Under the pieces are notes generated by a model. That model saw only the letters and a program-made list of their open reading frames with translations. It did not search any database and was not told the origin of the DNA. Source: Marinithermofilum abyssi (GTDB lineage Bacteria; Bacillota; Bacilli; Thermoactinomycetales; DSM-45169). From it: a stretch of 64,000 nt of DNA. This document shows positions 1-7,483 of this stretch, in pieces (the first letter of the stretch is position 1; each line of letters opens with the position of its first letter). The stretch covers positions 1-64,000 of the forward strand of contig NZ_BMHQ01000008.1 in the NCBI RefSeq assembly GCF_014641195.1, given 5' to 3'. The translations under genes were made by a program, and so were the position numbers.

Positions 1-105
1 AATGAATTAACGGGTCACGTTCTGACCGCTCTTCAGTTTTCAAGGAACGCTTGTGTGAAGCGTTGTTCGCTTCCTTTCAGTGTCTTCCGCTCTCTCGCGG
101 CGACA
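1..105 (-). other. rRNA operon leader (16S gene lies off the left edge)
   Basis: On the minus strand, positions 51-31 carry a CCTTGAAAACTGAAG-type box. This sequence recurs in Bacillales rRNA leaders and spacers and is thought to serve antitermination and processing. It sits downstream of two tandem consensus promoters, which is the usual layout of an rrn operon. The mature 16S sequence itself is not in the window, so the assignment rests on promoter architecture, this box and the conserved position next to pdaB. Confidence 0.75.
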
Positions 106-111
106 AGATCT

Positions 112-140
112 ATCCTATCACTTTCAGGCGATCTTGTCAA
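112..140 (-). promoter_or_regulatory. rrn promoter P2 (sigma-A)
   Basis: On the minus strand a perfect TTGACA (140-135) is separated by exactly 17 bases from TAGGAT (117-112). It reads leftward into the rRNA leader and is the downstream member of a tandem pair. Confidence 0.8.
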
Positions 141-214
141 CACCTTTTTTCAACTTTTTTCGTGGCCGCCTCAGCGCCGGGCTTTCAGCGCCGTTCGCGT
201 CAGCGACAAGAAAT

Positions 215-243
215 AGTATAGTAGGATCCTCGACATATGTCAA
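215..243 (-). promoter_or_regulatory. rrn promoter P1 (sigma-A)
   Basis: On the minus strand a perfect TTGACA (243-238) is followed after 17 bases by TATACT (220-215). It lies about 100 bases upstream of P2, giving the tandem P1-P2 arrangement typical of Firmicute rRNA operons. Confidence 0.85.
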
Positions 244-296
244 CACTTTTTTCTGCAAAAATTAATGTCGGAGAAACTCAATCCCGACGCGGATTT

Positions 297-342
297 TGCG
301 AGGTACAAACGTCATTTTCCAACAAATGGTTTGTACCTCGCA
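297..342. repeat. Long perfect inverted repeat between rrn promoters and mscL
   Basis: Arms 297-310 and 329-342 are a perfect 14-bp inverted repeat (TGCGAGGTACAAAC and its complement). Inside it, 313-317 and 324-328 pair for five more base pairs after a 2-base bulge. There is no long T-tract on either side, so it is not a textbook terminator. It could still end mscL transcription, or bind a protein just upstream of rrn P1. Confidence 0.7.
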
Positions 343-439
343 TCATTGTAATCGAATCACCGCAACACCTGTCACATTACCCGCAGACAACTCTACTAAA
401 CCTATCCTGATATTGAGAGAAACAAGGCGCTTTAACTGC

Positions 440-919
440 TCATGCCCGATGTTCTTCTAATCCTGCCCGCTTCCCTTTGGCGAAGACCGATGTGCAATAG
501 GCACACCGCAGTGCTTTTTGAGGAACCGAAGAAAGACAATAGGGACATTGCTTCGTCTCTTCCTGATGTTCCGCCGCATCTGCCTCCTGCTGTTTTCTTC
601 TCCAGTTGATCTGCCGGATGATCAGGAACAGCGCGAAGGCAACAATGAGGAAATCAATCACCGTATTAATGAATACACCATAATTGATGGTAGGTGCCCC
701 GGCTTTTTTCGCTGCGGCCAAAGTGCCATAGGACTTTCCGGAGAGATCGATAAACAGATTGGAAAAATCGATGTTTCCCAAAAGCAGACCAATCGGCGGC
801 ATCAAGATGTCATTGACAAGGGAAGTCACAATCTTGCCGAAAGCAGCGCCCAGAATTACGCCAACAGCCAGGTCAACCACATTGCCCCGCATGGCGAACT
901 CTTTAAATTCTTTCAGCAC
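440..919 (-). CDS. mscL: Large-conductance mechanosensitive channel MscL
   Basis: Pentameric inner-membrane channel that opens under membrane tension to release solutes on hypo-osmotic shock. The 159-residue product has the family N-terminus ([18 protein letters not shown]), a first membrane helix at about 15-45, the glycine-rich GAAFG segment, and a second helix at about 79-101. The C-terminal tail holds two CxxC pairs (125-128 and 139-142) that look like a small zinc ribbon, making the protein slightly longer than the Escherichia coli form. A GAGGAGG ribosome site precedes the ATG. It is monocistronic, bounded on the right by the terminator at 1035-1072. Confidence 0.97.
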   Translation of the reverse strand: MLKEFKEFAMRGNVVDLAVGVILGAAFGKIVTSLVNDILMPPIGLLLGNIDFSNLFIDLSGKSYGTLAAAKKAGAPTINYGVFINTVIDFLIVAFALFLIIRQINWRRKQQEADAAEHQEETKQCPYCLSSVPQKALRCAYCTSVFAKGKRAGLEEHRA

Positions 920-1034
920 AACGGATGTCCTCCTCTCGTGATGTTCACTCCGGGCTCACCCATAACAACGCGGGAAAGTTTTTCTTGGTTTGCATGGAAT
1001 GAATGAAGGCGATCGCTTACCCTTCGATCCATAT

Positions 1035-1072
1035 AAAAAAGATCTGCCGGGTTGAAGTGGCAGATCTTTTTT
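1035..1072. terminator. Bidirectional intrinsic terminator after the OsmC-family gene
   Basis: A6-GATCTGCC, a 10-base loop, GGCAGATC-T6: an 8-bp stem flanked by A and T runs that also pair (14 bp in all). It works on either strand. Its position downstream of the minus-strand OsmC gene suggests that it ends that operon. Confidence 0.9.
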
Positions 1073-1110
1073 CGTATACACGTCGAGGTTTTTCGTATCG
1101 GGAAATGTGA

Positions 1111-1530
1111 TTACGAATCAAACCGTTTGCCGTTAATTTCAAAGCTGGTGGTTACTTCTCCATTGAGCGACTGGGACACGGAGCAGTATTTGTCCCGGGA
1201 TAAATCCACGGCGCGGCGGACTTTCTCCTCAGGCAAGTCTCCGGTCAACCGATAATGAATATGTACGTTCGTAAACCGGCGGGGATGATCTTCCGCCCGC
1301 TCACCGCTGATCTCCATCTCATAGCTCTCCACTTCCAGGCGCATTTTCCGCAGAATGCCGACAATGTCAATCCCGGAGCATGCTCCAGCGGCTGCCAGCA
1401 ACAATTCCGTCGGACGGGGCCCTTTATTTTCCCCTCCCACATCCGGGGCTGCATCAATGGTGACTCGATGGCCAGAAGGTGTCTCCGCCTGAAATTGCAT
1501 CTTACCGTTCCATTTCATTTCCACTTTCAT
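1111..1530 (-). CDS. OsmC/Ohr-family peroxiredoxin-like protein
   Basis: 139-residue cytosolic protein of the OsmC superfamily, whose members reduce organic hydroperoxides through a pair of cysteines. The family pattern is visible: TELLLAAAGACSGID with Cys51 at the start of the central helix, and the second cysteine at KYCSV (Cys116). The sequence fits the YhfA-like OsmC subgroup better than Ohr, but substrate specificity cannot be read. A GGGGAGG site lies 8 bases before the ATG. It starts 16 bases after the SpoIIM-family gene and is probably cotranscribed with it. Confidence 0.88.
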   Translation of the reverse strand: MKVEMKWNGKMQFQAETPSGHRVTIDAAPDVGGENKGPRPTELLLAAAGACSGIDIVGILRKMRLEVESYEMEISGERAEDHPRRFTNVHIHYRLTGDLPEEKVRRAVDLSRDKYCSVSQSLNGEVTTSFEINGKRFDS

Positions 1531-1546
1531 TGTACAAACCTCCCCA

Positions 1547-2167
1547 TTACATTATCGATGACAAATAGACAATTAAGCCCGATTCGATCAAGGCCGCCAG
1601 CACTAACATAACCACTATACCGCCTACAGCATAAGGAATCCGAGCAAACAGGGACTGCCAATCCTCTTTGGACTGAAGCAAACGCTCAGGCGAGATCCAA
1701 CTGAGGCTCCATCTGGCAAAAGTAATCCCCAGACGAATTCCGTATGCCGCAGCAAAGATGACAGCGGGCAACTCCAAAATGCCGTGGGGCAAAATCGATG
1801 TCGCAAATACCACCAAGGGGTGAAGTCCCGTTTCCCGAGATGCTTGACCCAGTACAACGCCCAGCATTAATCCATTGGAGATCAACGCCAGCGCTGGAAA
1901 AATCCCCAAGAAAATACCCAAGCCAATCATCACGGCAGAAGCGCGCAAGTTATTTAGAAAAATCACAGCAAATGTATTCGCAAAGGTGGGGTTTTGTTTG
2001 ATGGAGTTCGCGGCCTGCTTTAATTGCTCCCAGACGCCCGCCTGTTGCAACAGCTCTTGGATAGGACGGGCATTTGCATACCCCAACAGGGCACTGGCTA
2101 ACAAAAGGAATAAGGAAAACCCCACCAGCTTTCTTTCCACCCGTATGGACTGTATAAACCCTTGCAC
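1547..2167 (-). CDS. SpoIIM-family (DUF95) membrane protein
   Basis: 206-residue polytopic membrane protein with hydrophobic segments near residues 15-33, 65-90, 95-118, 125-150 and 180-203. The core FANTFAVIFLNNLRA...SILPHGILELPA matches the SpoIIM/DUF95 family, whose best known member takes part in septal peptidoglycan dissolution during engulfment. It differs enough from Bacillus subtilis SpoIIM that I do not claim orthology. It begins with GTG behind an AGGGGGAG site and shares the intergenic region at 2168-2288 divergently with pdaB, a sporulation gene. Confidence 0.85.
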   Translation of the reverse strand: MQGFIQSIRVERKLVGFSLFLLLASALLGYANARPIQELLQQAGVWEQLKQAANSIKQNPTFANTFAVIFLNNLRASAVMIGLGIFLGIFPALALISNGLMLGVVLGQASRETGLHPLVVFATSILPHGILELPAVIFAAAYGIRLGITFARWSLSWISPERLLQSKEDWQSLFARIPYAVGGIVVMLVLAALIESGLIVYLSSIM

Positions 2168-2288
2168 AATTCTCCCCCTTTATCTATCGCACCGGCTTTT
2201 TTACAGAAACGGCATAACCCTCGTCCATTGGAATACATTTAGTATGGGACAGAACAGCTCATCCATTCCATGATCGGAGGTGGAACCG

Positions 2289-3053
2289 ATGAATTTCTTC
2301 TGGGTGTTTTCCGGTAAAAAAATCCGGCGGGTTCTGTTGATGGTTACCGCATTTCTTTTTGCTTCCGGGGTGTATTATGCGGAGAAAGAGAATATCCAAG
2401 TGTTCATGCCTCTAAACTCCGGACCCGAAGCCGTCTACAGCGTCGATACAGACAAAAAAGTAGTGGCTTTGACCTTTGATATTTCCTGGGGAGAGGAACG
2501 AGCGGGTCCAATCCTGGATGTCCTTGAACAAAAGGGAATCAAAAAAGCGACGTTCTTTTTGTCCTCCCCTTGGGCGGAAACCCATCCCGATATTGTCAAG
2601 CGGATTGTGGATATGGGATATGAGGTGGGCAGCCACGGTCACCGGCACGTAAATTACAGCACGTTGAGCGAGGAACAAATTCGGCAACAAGTCAGCAAAG
2701 CCCATCACATTTTGAGCAAAGTAAGCAAAACCGAACCCAACTTGATTCGTTTTCCCAATGGAGACTTTGACAAACGGGTGTTGAAAATCGCCAACAACCT
2801 GGGATACACCACTATTCAGTGGGATACGGATTCCCTGGACTGGATGAACCCTGGAACGGACAAGATCGTCAGCCGCGTCACCAGCAAAGCCCACCCCGGC
2901 GACATCATTCTGTTGCACGCCAGCGACTCCTGCAAGCAGACACATGAAGCACTGCCCCAAATTATCGATCAGCTGCGTGCCAAAGGATATCAATTTACCA
3001 GTGTATCGGAGTTGATTGCCGGAACAAAGGTAGATCTGAATCCCGTCGATTAA
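2289..3053 (+). CDS. pdaB: Sporulation polysaccharide deacetylase PdaB
   Basis: 254-residue carbohydrate esterase family 4 protein, needed in Bacillus to maintain spores after late sporulation. An N-terminal membrane anchor spans residues 13-31. The NodB domain begins about residue 57 with TFDISWGEE (62-70), the PdaB variant of the TFDDG motif, and continues with the metal-binding SHGHRH (115-120). I chose the ATG at 2289 because GGAGGTG ends 7 bases before it; a GTG at 2280 is part of that ribosome site. Synteny with kbaA, gerD and an rRNA operon supports the name. Confidence 0.93.
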   Translation: MNFFWVFSGKKIRRVLLMVTAFLFASGVYYAEKENIQVFMPLNSGPEAVYSVDTDKKVVALTFDISWGEERAGPILDVLEQKGIKKATFFLSSPWAETHPDIVKRIVDMGYEVGSHGHRHVNYSTLSEEQIRQQVSKAHHILSKVSKTEPNLIRFPNGDFDKRVLKIANNLGYTTIQWDTDSLDWMNPGTDKIVSRVTSKAHPGDIILLHASDSCKQTHEALPQIIDQLRAKGYQFTSVSELIAGTKVDLNPVD

Positions 3054-3060
3054 GGAGCGG

Positions 3061-3090
3061 AAAAAGCTAGGCTTTTGCGTCTAGCTTTTT
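3061..3090. terminator. Shared terminator between convergent pdaB and kbaA
   Basis: AAAAAGCTAG, a 10-base loop, CTAGCTTTTT followed by further T residues. The left arm contains the kbaA stop codon (3067-3069), so the hairpin ends pdaB on the plus strand and doubles as the end of kbaA on the minus strand. Confidence 0.85.
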
Positions 3091-3678
3091 TTGTTTTTTC
3101 CCTAAAGCGCCTGCCGGAGTATCCTTCACTAAGCGGTGGAGCTGCATAATCTGCCACGCGTTGCACACGAGAAGGCTGCATACCATGAACAGTACCATCT
3201 CCATGGACTTTTGTTCCAGTGAAGGAATCGCCTCCAACATGGTCGCCGTGACCATGAAGAAAACGGTCGGCACAAAGGCTTCCGGTTTGGTGGCCTTTTG
3301 CTTAAACCATGCTGCTGTTAAGCCGGCGATGAGCAGCATCCCGGGAAGAATCAACGAGTTCAACAGCGACGGCCCATCCCCTTTCTGCCATCCCCACATG
3401 GCCGCCTGGTACAGGGCTCCCAGAGTGAGCAACAATTGCAACCCTTGGTATACCGCCTGATTTCGCAAAAAACCGACGGCAACCATATTAAACACCATAT
3501 AAGCAAAGAAGCCCATTTGAGCCACAGCCCCAAACATCACGCCCGCCCAGAGCTGCCGCTCCATATCCAACCCAATGGGGCCCGTCCATTGCTGCAATAT
3601 TCCCCCGATCACCGGAGCACTCATGCCGCCTATCAACAACGTGGTCCAAAACAAAAAAAACAGCTTACGGATGGTCAT
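3067..3678 (-). CDS. kbaA: KinB-signalling pathway activation protein KbaA
   Basis: 203-residue integral membrane protein with about six hydrophobic segments (for example 7-30, 44-70, 80-100, 107-125, 140-160, 165-183). In Bacillus subtilis KbaA activates the KinB branch of the sporulation phosphorelay. The length (about 198 in B. subtilis), the topology, and the placement between gerD and pdaB agree. The basic C-terminus (KKQKKLDAKA) is encoded inside the shared terminator stem. A GGGAGAG site precedes the ATG. Confidence 0.88.
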   Translation of the reverse strand: MTIRKLFFLFWTTLLIGGMSAPVIGGILQQWTGPIGLDMERQLWAGVMFGAVAQMGFFAYMVFNMVAVGFLRNQAVYQGLQLLLTLGALYQAAMWGWQKGDGPSLLNSLILPGMLLIAGLTAAWFKQKATKPEAFVPTVFFMVTATMLEAIPSLEQKSMEMVLFMVCSLLVCNAWQIMQLHRLVKDTPAGALGKKQKKLDAKA

Positions 3679-3808
3679 CGAACGGTCTCTCCCTTAAGCG
3701 ATTGCAAAACTGGTCCCTATCGTCAAAAAACTTCGCCGTCTTTCAGCCCTATTATACCGATGTTCTTCGACGAAATAAATCGACTCCTCTTTCCTTGTAC
3801 TGGAATCG

Positions 3809-3838
3809 GGATAATCAGCCGCGGATTCACTCATATTA
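3809..3838 (+). promoter_or_regulatory. Candidate sigma-G/sigma-F promoter of gerD
   Basis: GGATA (3809-3813), an 18-base spacer, then CATATTA (3832-3838) fits the forespore consensus (G-ATA/CATnnTA). It lies 35 bases before the gerD start. gerD is known to be transcribed in the forespore in B. subtilis, which agrees with this reading. Confidence 0.6.
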
Positions 3839-3872
3839 AACATAACAGAACTCATGAAAGGACGTACTTCCG

Positions 3873-4499
3873 ATGCGTGTTTCTCCCTGGATCACGGCGT
3901 TCGCCTGCTGCCTGCTGCTTGTCTCCTGCAGCCCGAGCCCTAAGCCGGAACCCCAACAGCCGGATTATAAAGAAACCAAACAGATGGTGCTGGATGTACT
4001 TCATACGCAAGAAGGAAAAAAAGCACTGTCGGAACTGATGCAGGAGCCGGATTTCAAAAAGCAAATCATTGTTACTGACAAAGTGATGGAAGAAACCATC
4101 GCCAAAACCATGACCGATCCGAAAATGGAAAAACAACTGGAGAAAATCCTGCAAAAACCGAAAGTGGCAGCCAATCTGTCCAAGGCCACGCAAAAGCAAC
4201 AAAAAAAGCTGCAAAAGCAACTGATGAAAGATCCGGAATATCAAAAGCTGATGCTGGATATCCTGAAAGACCCGCAGTTTACACAGCATCTCACCCAGTT
4301 GATGAAAAGCCAGGAATACCGCAAGCAGACGATGAAGGTGATGGAGGAAGCGCTGGACACTCCTTCCTTCAAAGAGAAATTCATGAAGCTGCTTCAAGAG
4401 GCAGTAAAGGAAGCGGAAAAGAAAAAATCCGGCGGGAAAAAAGGAGCCGGCGGAGAAGGCGGCCAACAGCAACAAGAACAGCAGGGTGGACAATCCTGA
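3873..4499 (+). CDS. gerD: Spore germination lipoprotein GerD
   Basis: 208-residue lipoprotein that organises nutrient germinant receptors into clusters in the spore inner membrane. The signal peptide ends with lipobox LLVSC, lipid on Cys19. The mature part is a highly charged alpha-helical protein rich in Lys, Gln and Met (ETKQMVLDVLHTQEG..., repeated EYQKLMLDILKDPQF-like segments), and the tail is low complexity Gly/Gln/Glu. It reads opposite to kbaA and salA. An AAAGGA site precedes the ATG. Confidence 0.92.
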   Translation: MRVSPWITAFACCLLLVSCSPSPKPEPQQPDYKETKQMVLDVLHTQEGKKALSELMQEPDFKKQIIVTDKVMEETIAKTMTDPKMEKQLEKILQKPKVAANLSKATQKQQKKLQKQLMKDPEYQKLMLDILKDPQFTQHLTQLMKSQEYRKQTMKVMEEALDTPSFKEKFMKLLQEAVKEAEKKKSGGKKGAGGEGGQQQQEQQGGQS

Positions 4500-4528
4500 G
4501 GAAGCCCGCTTATCTGGGCTTCCTCAGG
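4495..4528 (+). terminator. Hairpin at the gerD stop codon
   Basis: A perfect 13-bp inverted repeat (CCTGAGGAAGCCC, loop of 8) begins at the gerD stop codon. No T-tract follows, so it may act as a transcript-stabilising hairpin or a weak terminator. Confidence 0.55.
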
Positions 4529-4718
4529 TTGCTGACAACGTTCGGAGAAGCCCTTCTGCTGTGTCGTGTACAAAACGTTTTTTGGCTCGTACGGTTAACG
4601 TGTTGTGCACATCTGTGACACAGAAGGAAACGACGAATAAGAAGAATAAAAGGCTCTCTGCTACCCTTGTGAAGTCGCCTTCGATTTTTATTTCCATCCC
4701 ACATATTGATGCTCTCGG

Positions 4719-4919
4719 TTAAACAGCGTCGGATATACCCTCCAAGCGATTCAACAAACGAAACAAGGTGCTCTTGCCTGCGCCGGAGGGTCCCATAAGG
4801 ACCGTCAGGGTGCCTTTGGGAATCGCAGCCGATATCTCTTTCAGCGGTTCGACTCTGCCTTCCTTCGTCTGATAAGATTTACTGATTCGATGCAAACGGA
4901 TGAGCGCCTGTTGTTTCAC
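4719..4919 (-). pseudogene. Truncated ABC-transporter ATPase remnant
   Basis: A 66-residue open frame starts with GTG behind AAGGGG and reads like the first third of an ABC ATP-binding subunit: LHRISKSYQ, PLKEISAAIP, then Walker A GPSGAGKST and LFRLLNRLE. It then meets a stop after GISDAV. The Q-loop, LSGGQ signature, Walker B and H-loop are all missing, and no continuation is visible in 4530-4718. I read it as a decayed gene left between gerD and salA. The nearest family by eye is the FetA/YbbL or PstB type, which is uncertain. Confidence 0.7.
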
Positions 4920-4962
4920 ACGGTTTACCCCTTTACCTCCATTGTACCCTTGAACAGCCAAG

Positions 4963-4992
4963 AAAAAAGCACCGGCATTCCCAGCCGGTGCT
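4963..4992 (-). terminator. Terminator after salA
   Basis: On the minus strand AGCACCGGC, a short loop and GCCGGTGCT are followed by T6 (A6 at 4963-4968 on plus). It separates salA from the ABC remnant. Confidence 0.85.
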
Positions 4993-5075
4993 CCCCTTGA
5001 TGACGAACGTCTTGAACACAGCAAAGAGCTCTTTTGCCCGTCCTCGCTTTTTCCTCCCCCTTATTTTGTTGCACC

Positions 5076-6206
5076 TTATGCCGTTTCCATCTTATCCAGT
5101 ATCCTACGGGCCAAGTCACCATAAATTTTTCCGGTTGGTGTCTCGGCGGCATAAATCGACGGAGAAAAGTCAGGATGTTCGGGGTCGCCGTTGTCCGGAG
5201 CACCCAAAGGAATCTGCGCAAGCAGTTCAGACTGAAGCTCTTCTGCCAGCTTGGTCCCGCCGCCGCGACCAAATACGTAATCCTTGTTCCCGCATGCGGA
5301 ACATTGGAAGTACGCCATATTTTCAACCACACCCAAAAGCTCGTGATCCGTATGAAGCGCCATCGCTCCTGCACGGGCAGCAACAAAGGCCGCAGTGGCA
5401 TGGGGGGTGGTAACCAAAAGCTCTTTGCTCTGGGGCAGCATCTGATGCACATCGAGTGCCACGTCCCCCGTTCCGGGAGGCAAGTCCAGCAGCATGTAAT
5501 CCAACTCGCCCCACTCCACCTCCTGGAAGAAGTTGCGCAGCATTTTTCCCAGCATGGGCCCGCGCCAAATGACCGGGGCGTTTTCTTCGACGAAAAAGCC
5601 CATGGAAATCACTTTTACGCCGAAACGATCCACGGGATAGATCGTTTTTCCCACAACGCGGGGCCGCTCCTGAATGCCCATCATATCAGGCACACTGAAG
5701 CCGTAGATATCGGCATCGATCACTCCCACTCTTTTTCCTTCCCGAGCCAAAGCAACGGCCAAGTTGACGGTGACGGTAGATTTACCCACCCCGCCTTTCC
5801 CGCTGGCTACCGCGATAAACTTGGTTTTTGAATCCTTCGACAACAACGGAGGCACCTGTTCTTTCACTCCGGCTGCCGCTTCTCCCGGCTGTCTGGAACG
5901 CTTGGCCCGAACCTTTTCCTGGTGCTCCCGGCGGATGCGTTCCGCAAGAGCTTGCTGTTCCCGTTCACTCAAAACGCCAAACTCCACGTCCACTTCTTCC
6001 GCTCCCAGGGCTTTCAGTACTCCTGTCACCTTTTGGTGCAATTCATTCTGATGAGGAGCGTCCTCGCTTAACAACATCAGCTGCAAGCGAATCCGCCCGT
6101 CCTTGATCCGAATGTTGCGCACCAGATTGAGGCTGACCAGGTCTTTTTTCAGCTCGGGATCGTTGACGCGGCGAAGGGCATCCAACACTTTTTCAACGTT
6201 CAGCAT
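5076..6206 (-). CDS. salA: Mrp/NBP35-family P-loop ATPase SalA
   Basis: 376-residue cytosolic protein of the Mrp family (iron-sulfur carrier or regulator). An N-terminal DUF59 (MIP18-like) domain covers about 1-85. After a basic linker the deviant Walker A GKGGVGKST lies at 136-144, DLPPGTGD at 241-248, and the CxxC at 302-305 (QCSACGN) that in Mrp proteins binds an iron-sulfur cluster. In B. subtilis SalA also represses scoC, but whether it does so here cannot be read. A GAGGTG site is 6 bases before the ATG; cwlD lies 52 bases upstream, so the two are probably cotranscribed. Confidence 0.92.
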   Translation of the reverse strand: MLNVEKVLDALRRVNDPELKKDLVSLNLVRNIRIKDGRIRLQLMLLSEDAPHQNELHQKVTGVLKALGAEEVDVEFGVLSEREQQALAERIRREHQEKVRAKRSRQPGEAAAGVKEQVPPLLSKDSKTKFIAVASGKGGVGKSTVTVNLAVALAREGKRVGVIDADIYGFSVPDMMGIQERPRVVGKTIYPVDRFGVKVISMGFFVEENAPVIWRGPMLGKMLRNFFQEVEWGELDYMLLDLPPGTGDVALDVHQMLPQSKELLVTTPHATAAFVAARAGAMALHTDHELLGVVENMAYFQCSACGNKDYVFGRGGGTKLAEELQSELLAQIPLGAPDNGDPEHPDFSPSIYAAETPTGKIYGDLARRILDKMETA

Positions 6207-6258
6207 CTACAACACCTCAAATGTGTGCTCTTCCTATTCAATCCCGATTATAGCATAC

Positions 6259-6996
6259 TTAAGGAGCCTCTTTTGGAAGCGCTTCTCCCGAGTAGAAGCG
6301 TAAAATTCCCGTATAGATCGCTGCAGCCAATTTTTTTTGATAATCGGGCCGGGCCAGCATGGCCGCTTCCTGTGGATTGGAGAGAAACCCAACTTCCACG
6401 AGAGCGGAGGGAATTTGCGACGTCTTCAGGATGTATACATCTCCGCTGTAACGGGCCTGCCTTTTGGTATTTTCCAGATTGCGTACCAGCTCCTTTTGAA
6501 TAAAAGTGGCCAGGCGCTGGTTGGCCTCCAATGTAGGATAATAAAAGGTTTGGGCACCGGACCACCGGGGAGACGGAATGGCATTAAGGTGCACACTGAC
6601 AAGGGCATCTGCCCTGCTTTTTTTGATCAGCTGAGCCCGCCGTATCAGATCCTGAGCCTTTCGGCGCCGGGCTCCCTCATCTGCCAAATCCTTGTCCGTT
6701 TCCCGCGTCATCACGACCAAAGCCCCTGCCTCTTGCAGATAATCCCGCAGATAGAGAGTAACTTGGAGTGCTACATCCTTTTCCACCAGCCCGCCTTTAC
6801 TGATAGCGCCTCCATCTGCACCGCCATGGCCGGGATCCAGTACGATCACCCGCCCTGCCAAGGGCATATGGAAGGTCCACTGAGCCCCTGGCCAAGAAAT
6901 CCATGAAGCAATACCCATCATTATGGCGGAAGCCAGTACCACCCCGCTCAGCCATAACGCTCTTTTCTTTTGCAGCAGCTTTTTGAAGACGTCCAT
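6259..6996 (-). CDS. cwlD: Spore cortex N-acetylmuramoyl-L-alanine amidase CwlD
   Basis: 245-residue Amidase_3 enzyme needed to make muramic-delta-lactam in spore cortex. A signal anchor spans about 13-33. Zinc-site motifs are visible: DPGHGG (54-59), Glu72, the histidine in SVHLNA, and the catalytic glutamate in ALVEVGFLSN. I prefer the ATG at 6996, preceded at about 6 bases by AAAGGTGGG, over the one at 7017, which has no room for a ribosome site. Upstream, CATATC and TATACATA on the minus strand at about 7029-7058 vaguely resemble a sigma-E promoter. Confidence 0.93.
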   Translation of the reverse strand: MDVFKKLLQKKRALWLSGVVLASAIMMGIASWISWPGAQWTFHMPLAGRVIVLDPGHGGADGGAISKGGLVEKDVALQVTLYLRDYLQEAGALVVMTRETDKDLADEGARRRKAQDLIRRAQLIKKSRADALVSVHLNAIPSPRWSGAQTFYYPTLEANQRLATFIQKELVRNLENTKRQARYSGDVYILKTSQIPSALVEVGFLSNPQEAAMLARPDYQKKLAAAIYTGILRFYSGEALPKEAP

Positions 6997-7069
6997 TCCC
7001 TTCCCACCTTTGTCCATTCCCTATCTGATCTATGTATATGGGACAAGTTGAACAGATATGTTTTATAGA

Positions 7070-7483
7070 AAGTTCCAGATGAAAGCCCACGGCGACCATA
7101 GGAAGTGCCATTGGGGTATTTTCATCGTGGGATGAAAGGCGACGTTGCTCAACACCCCTTTTCGGGGTGGAAAGAGTAACCAATACAGGGGTTAATCGAA
7201 CGTATGAGCGGTGCTCATCCCACGGGTAGTGGGTTCGTTCCTTGTAAACGTCATGGTATGGGGTTCCAGTAGCGAACCAATCTCTCCTACTGGGTAAAAC
7301 CATGAGAGTGAGATGGAGGAATTAGCGTACTGGTAATAGGTACGCCGCCCATGCGGGTACATTTCTAACTGCATGGGATGGGCTGATGAGACAGCCCTGA
7401 ACTTGGGAGTTGTCTGAAACAGAAATGGACTGAGGGCGCTAACTACCCAAGAATCCCAAGGCTGAAGCCGTGTGGAGTCTCAA
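7070..7483 (+). mobile_element. ORF-free IS200/IS605-superfamily relic (candidate)
   Basis: About 410 bases between cwlD and ybaK hold no credible gene but end with a right-end-like sequence (GAATCCCAAGGCTGAAGCC... GGAGTCTCAA, 7451-7483) of the type that closes IS200/IS605-superfamily elements with subterminal hairpins. Near the left side GATGAAAG...GGCGAC occurs twice (7078-7095 and 7131-7143). The left boundary is a guess. No transposase or TnpB/IscB-like frame remains, so if this is right it is a non-autonomous copy. It splits an otherwise conserved ybaK-cwlD junction. Confidence 0.45.
7144..7470 (+). ncRNA. Structured RNA candidate, omega-RNA/HEARO-like
   Basis: At least seven local hairpins lie in 330 bases: 7153-7169 (6 bp), 7204-7218 (ATGAGC-GGT-GCTCAT), 7219-7233 (5 bp), 7266-7293 (7 bp) nested in 7252-7304 (6 bp), 7325-7345 (6 bp), 7348-7377 (7 bp) and 7380-7397 (5 bp). 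GGTTCG at 7232-7237 could pair with the loop CGAACC at 7273-7278 as a pseudoknot. This density of short perfect stems with no reading frame is typical of transposon-encoded guide RNAs, but I match the family only by general appearance. Strand is chosen from the right-end orientation. Confidence 0.45.

Noticed and set aside
7384-7421. Hammerhead ribozyme-like core CTGATGAG...GAAAC inside the structured element
   Set aside because: An extra T sits between the possible stem II and GAAA, the flanks do not form stems I and III, and the region pairs better as part of the hairpin 7380-7397.
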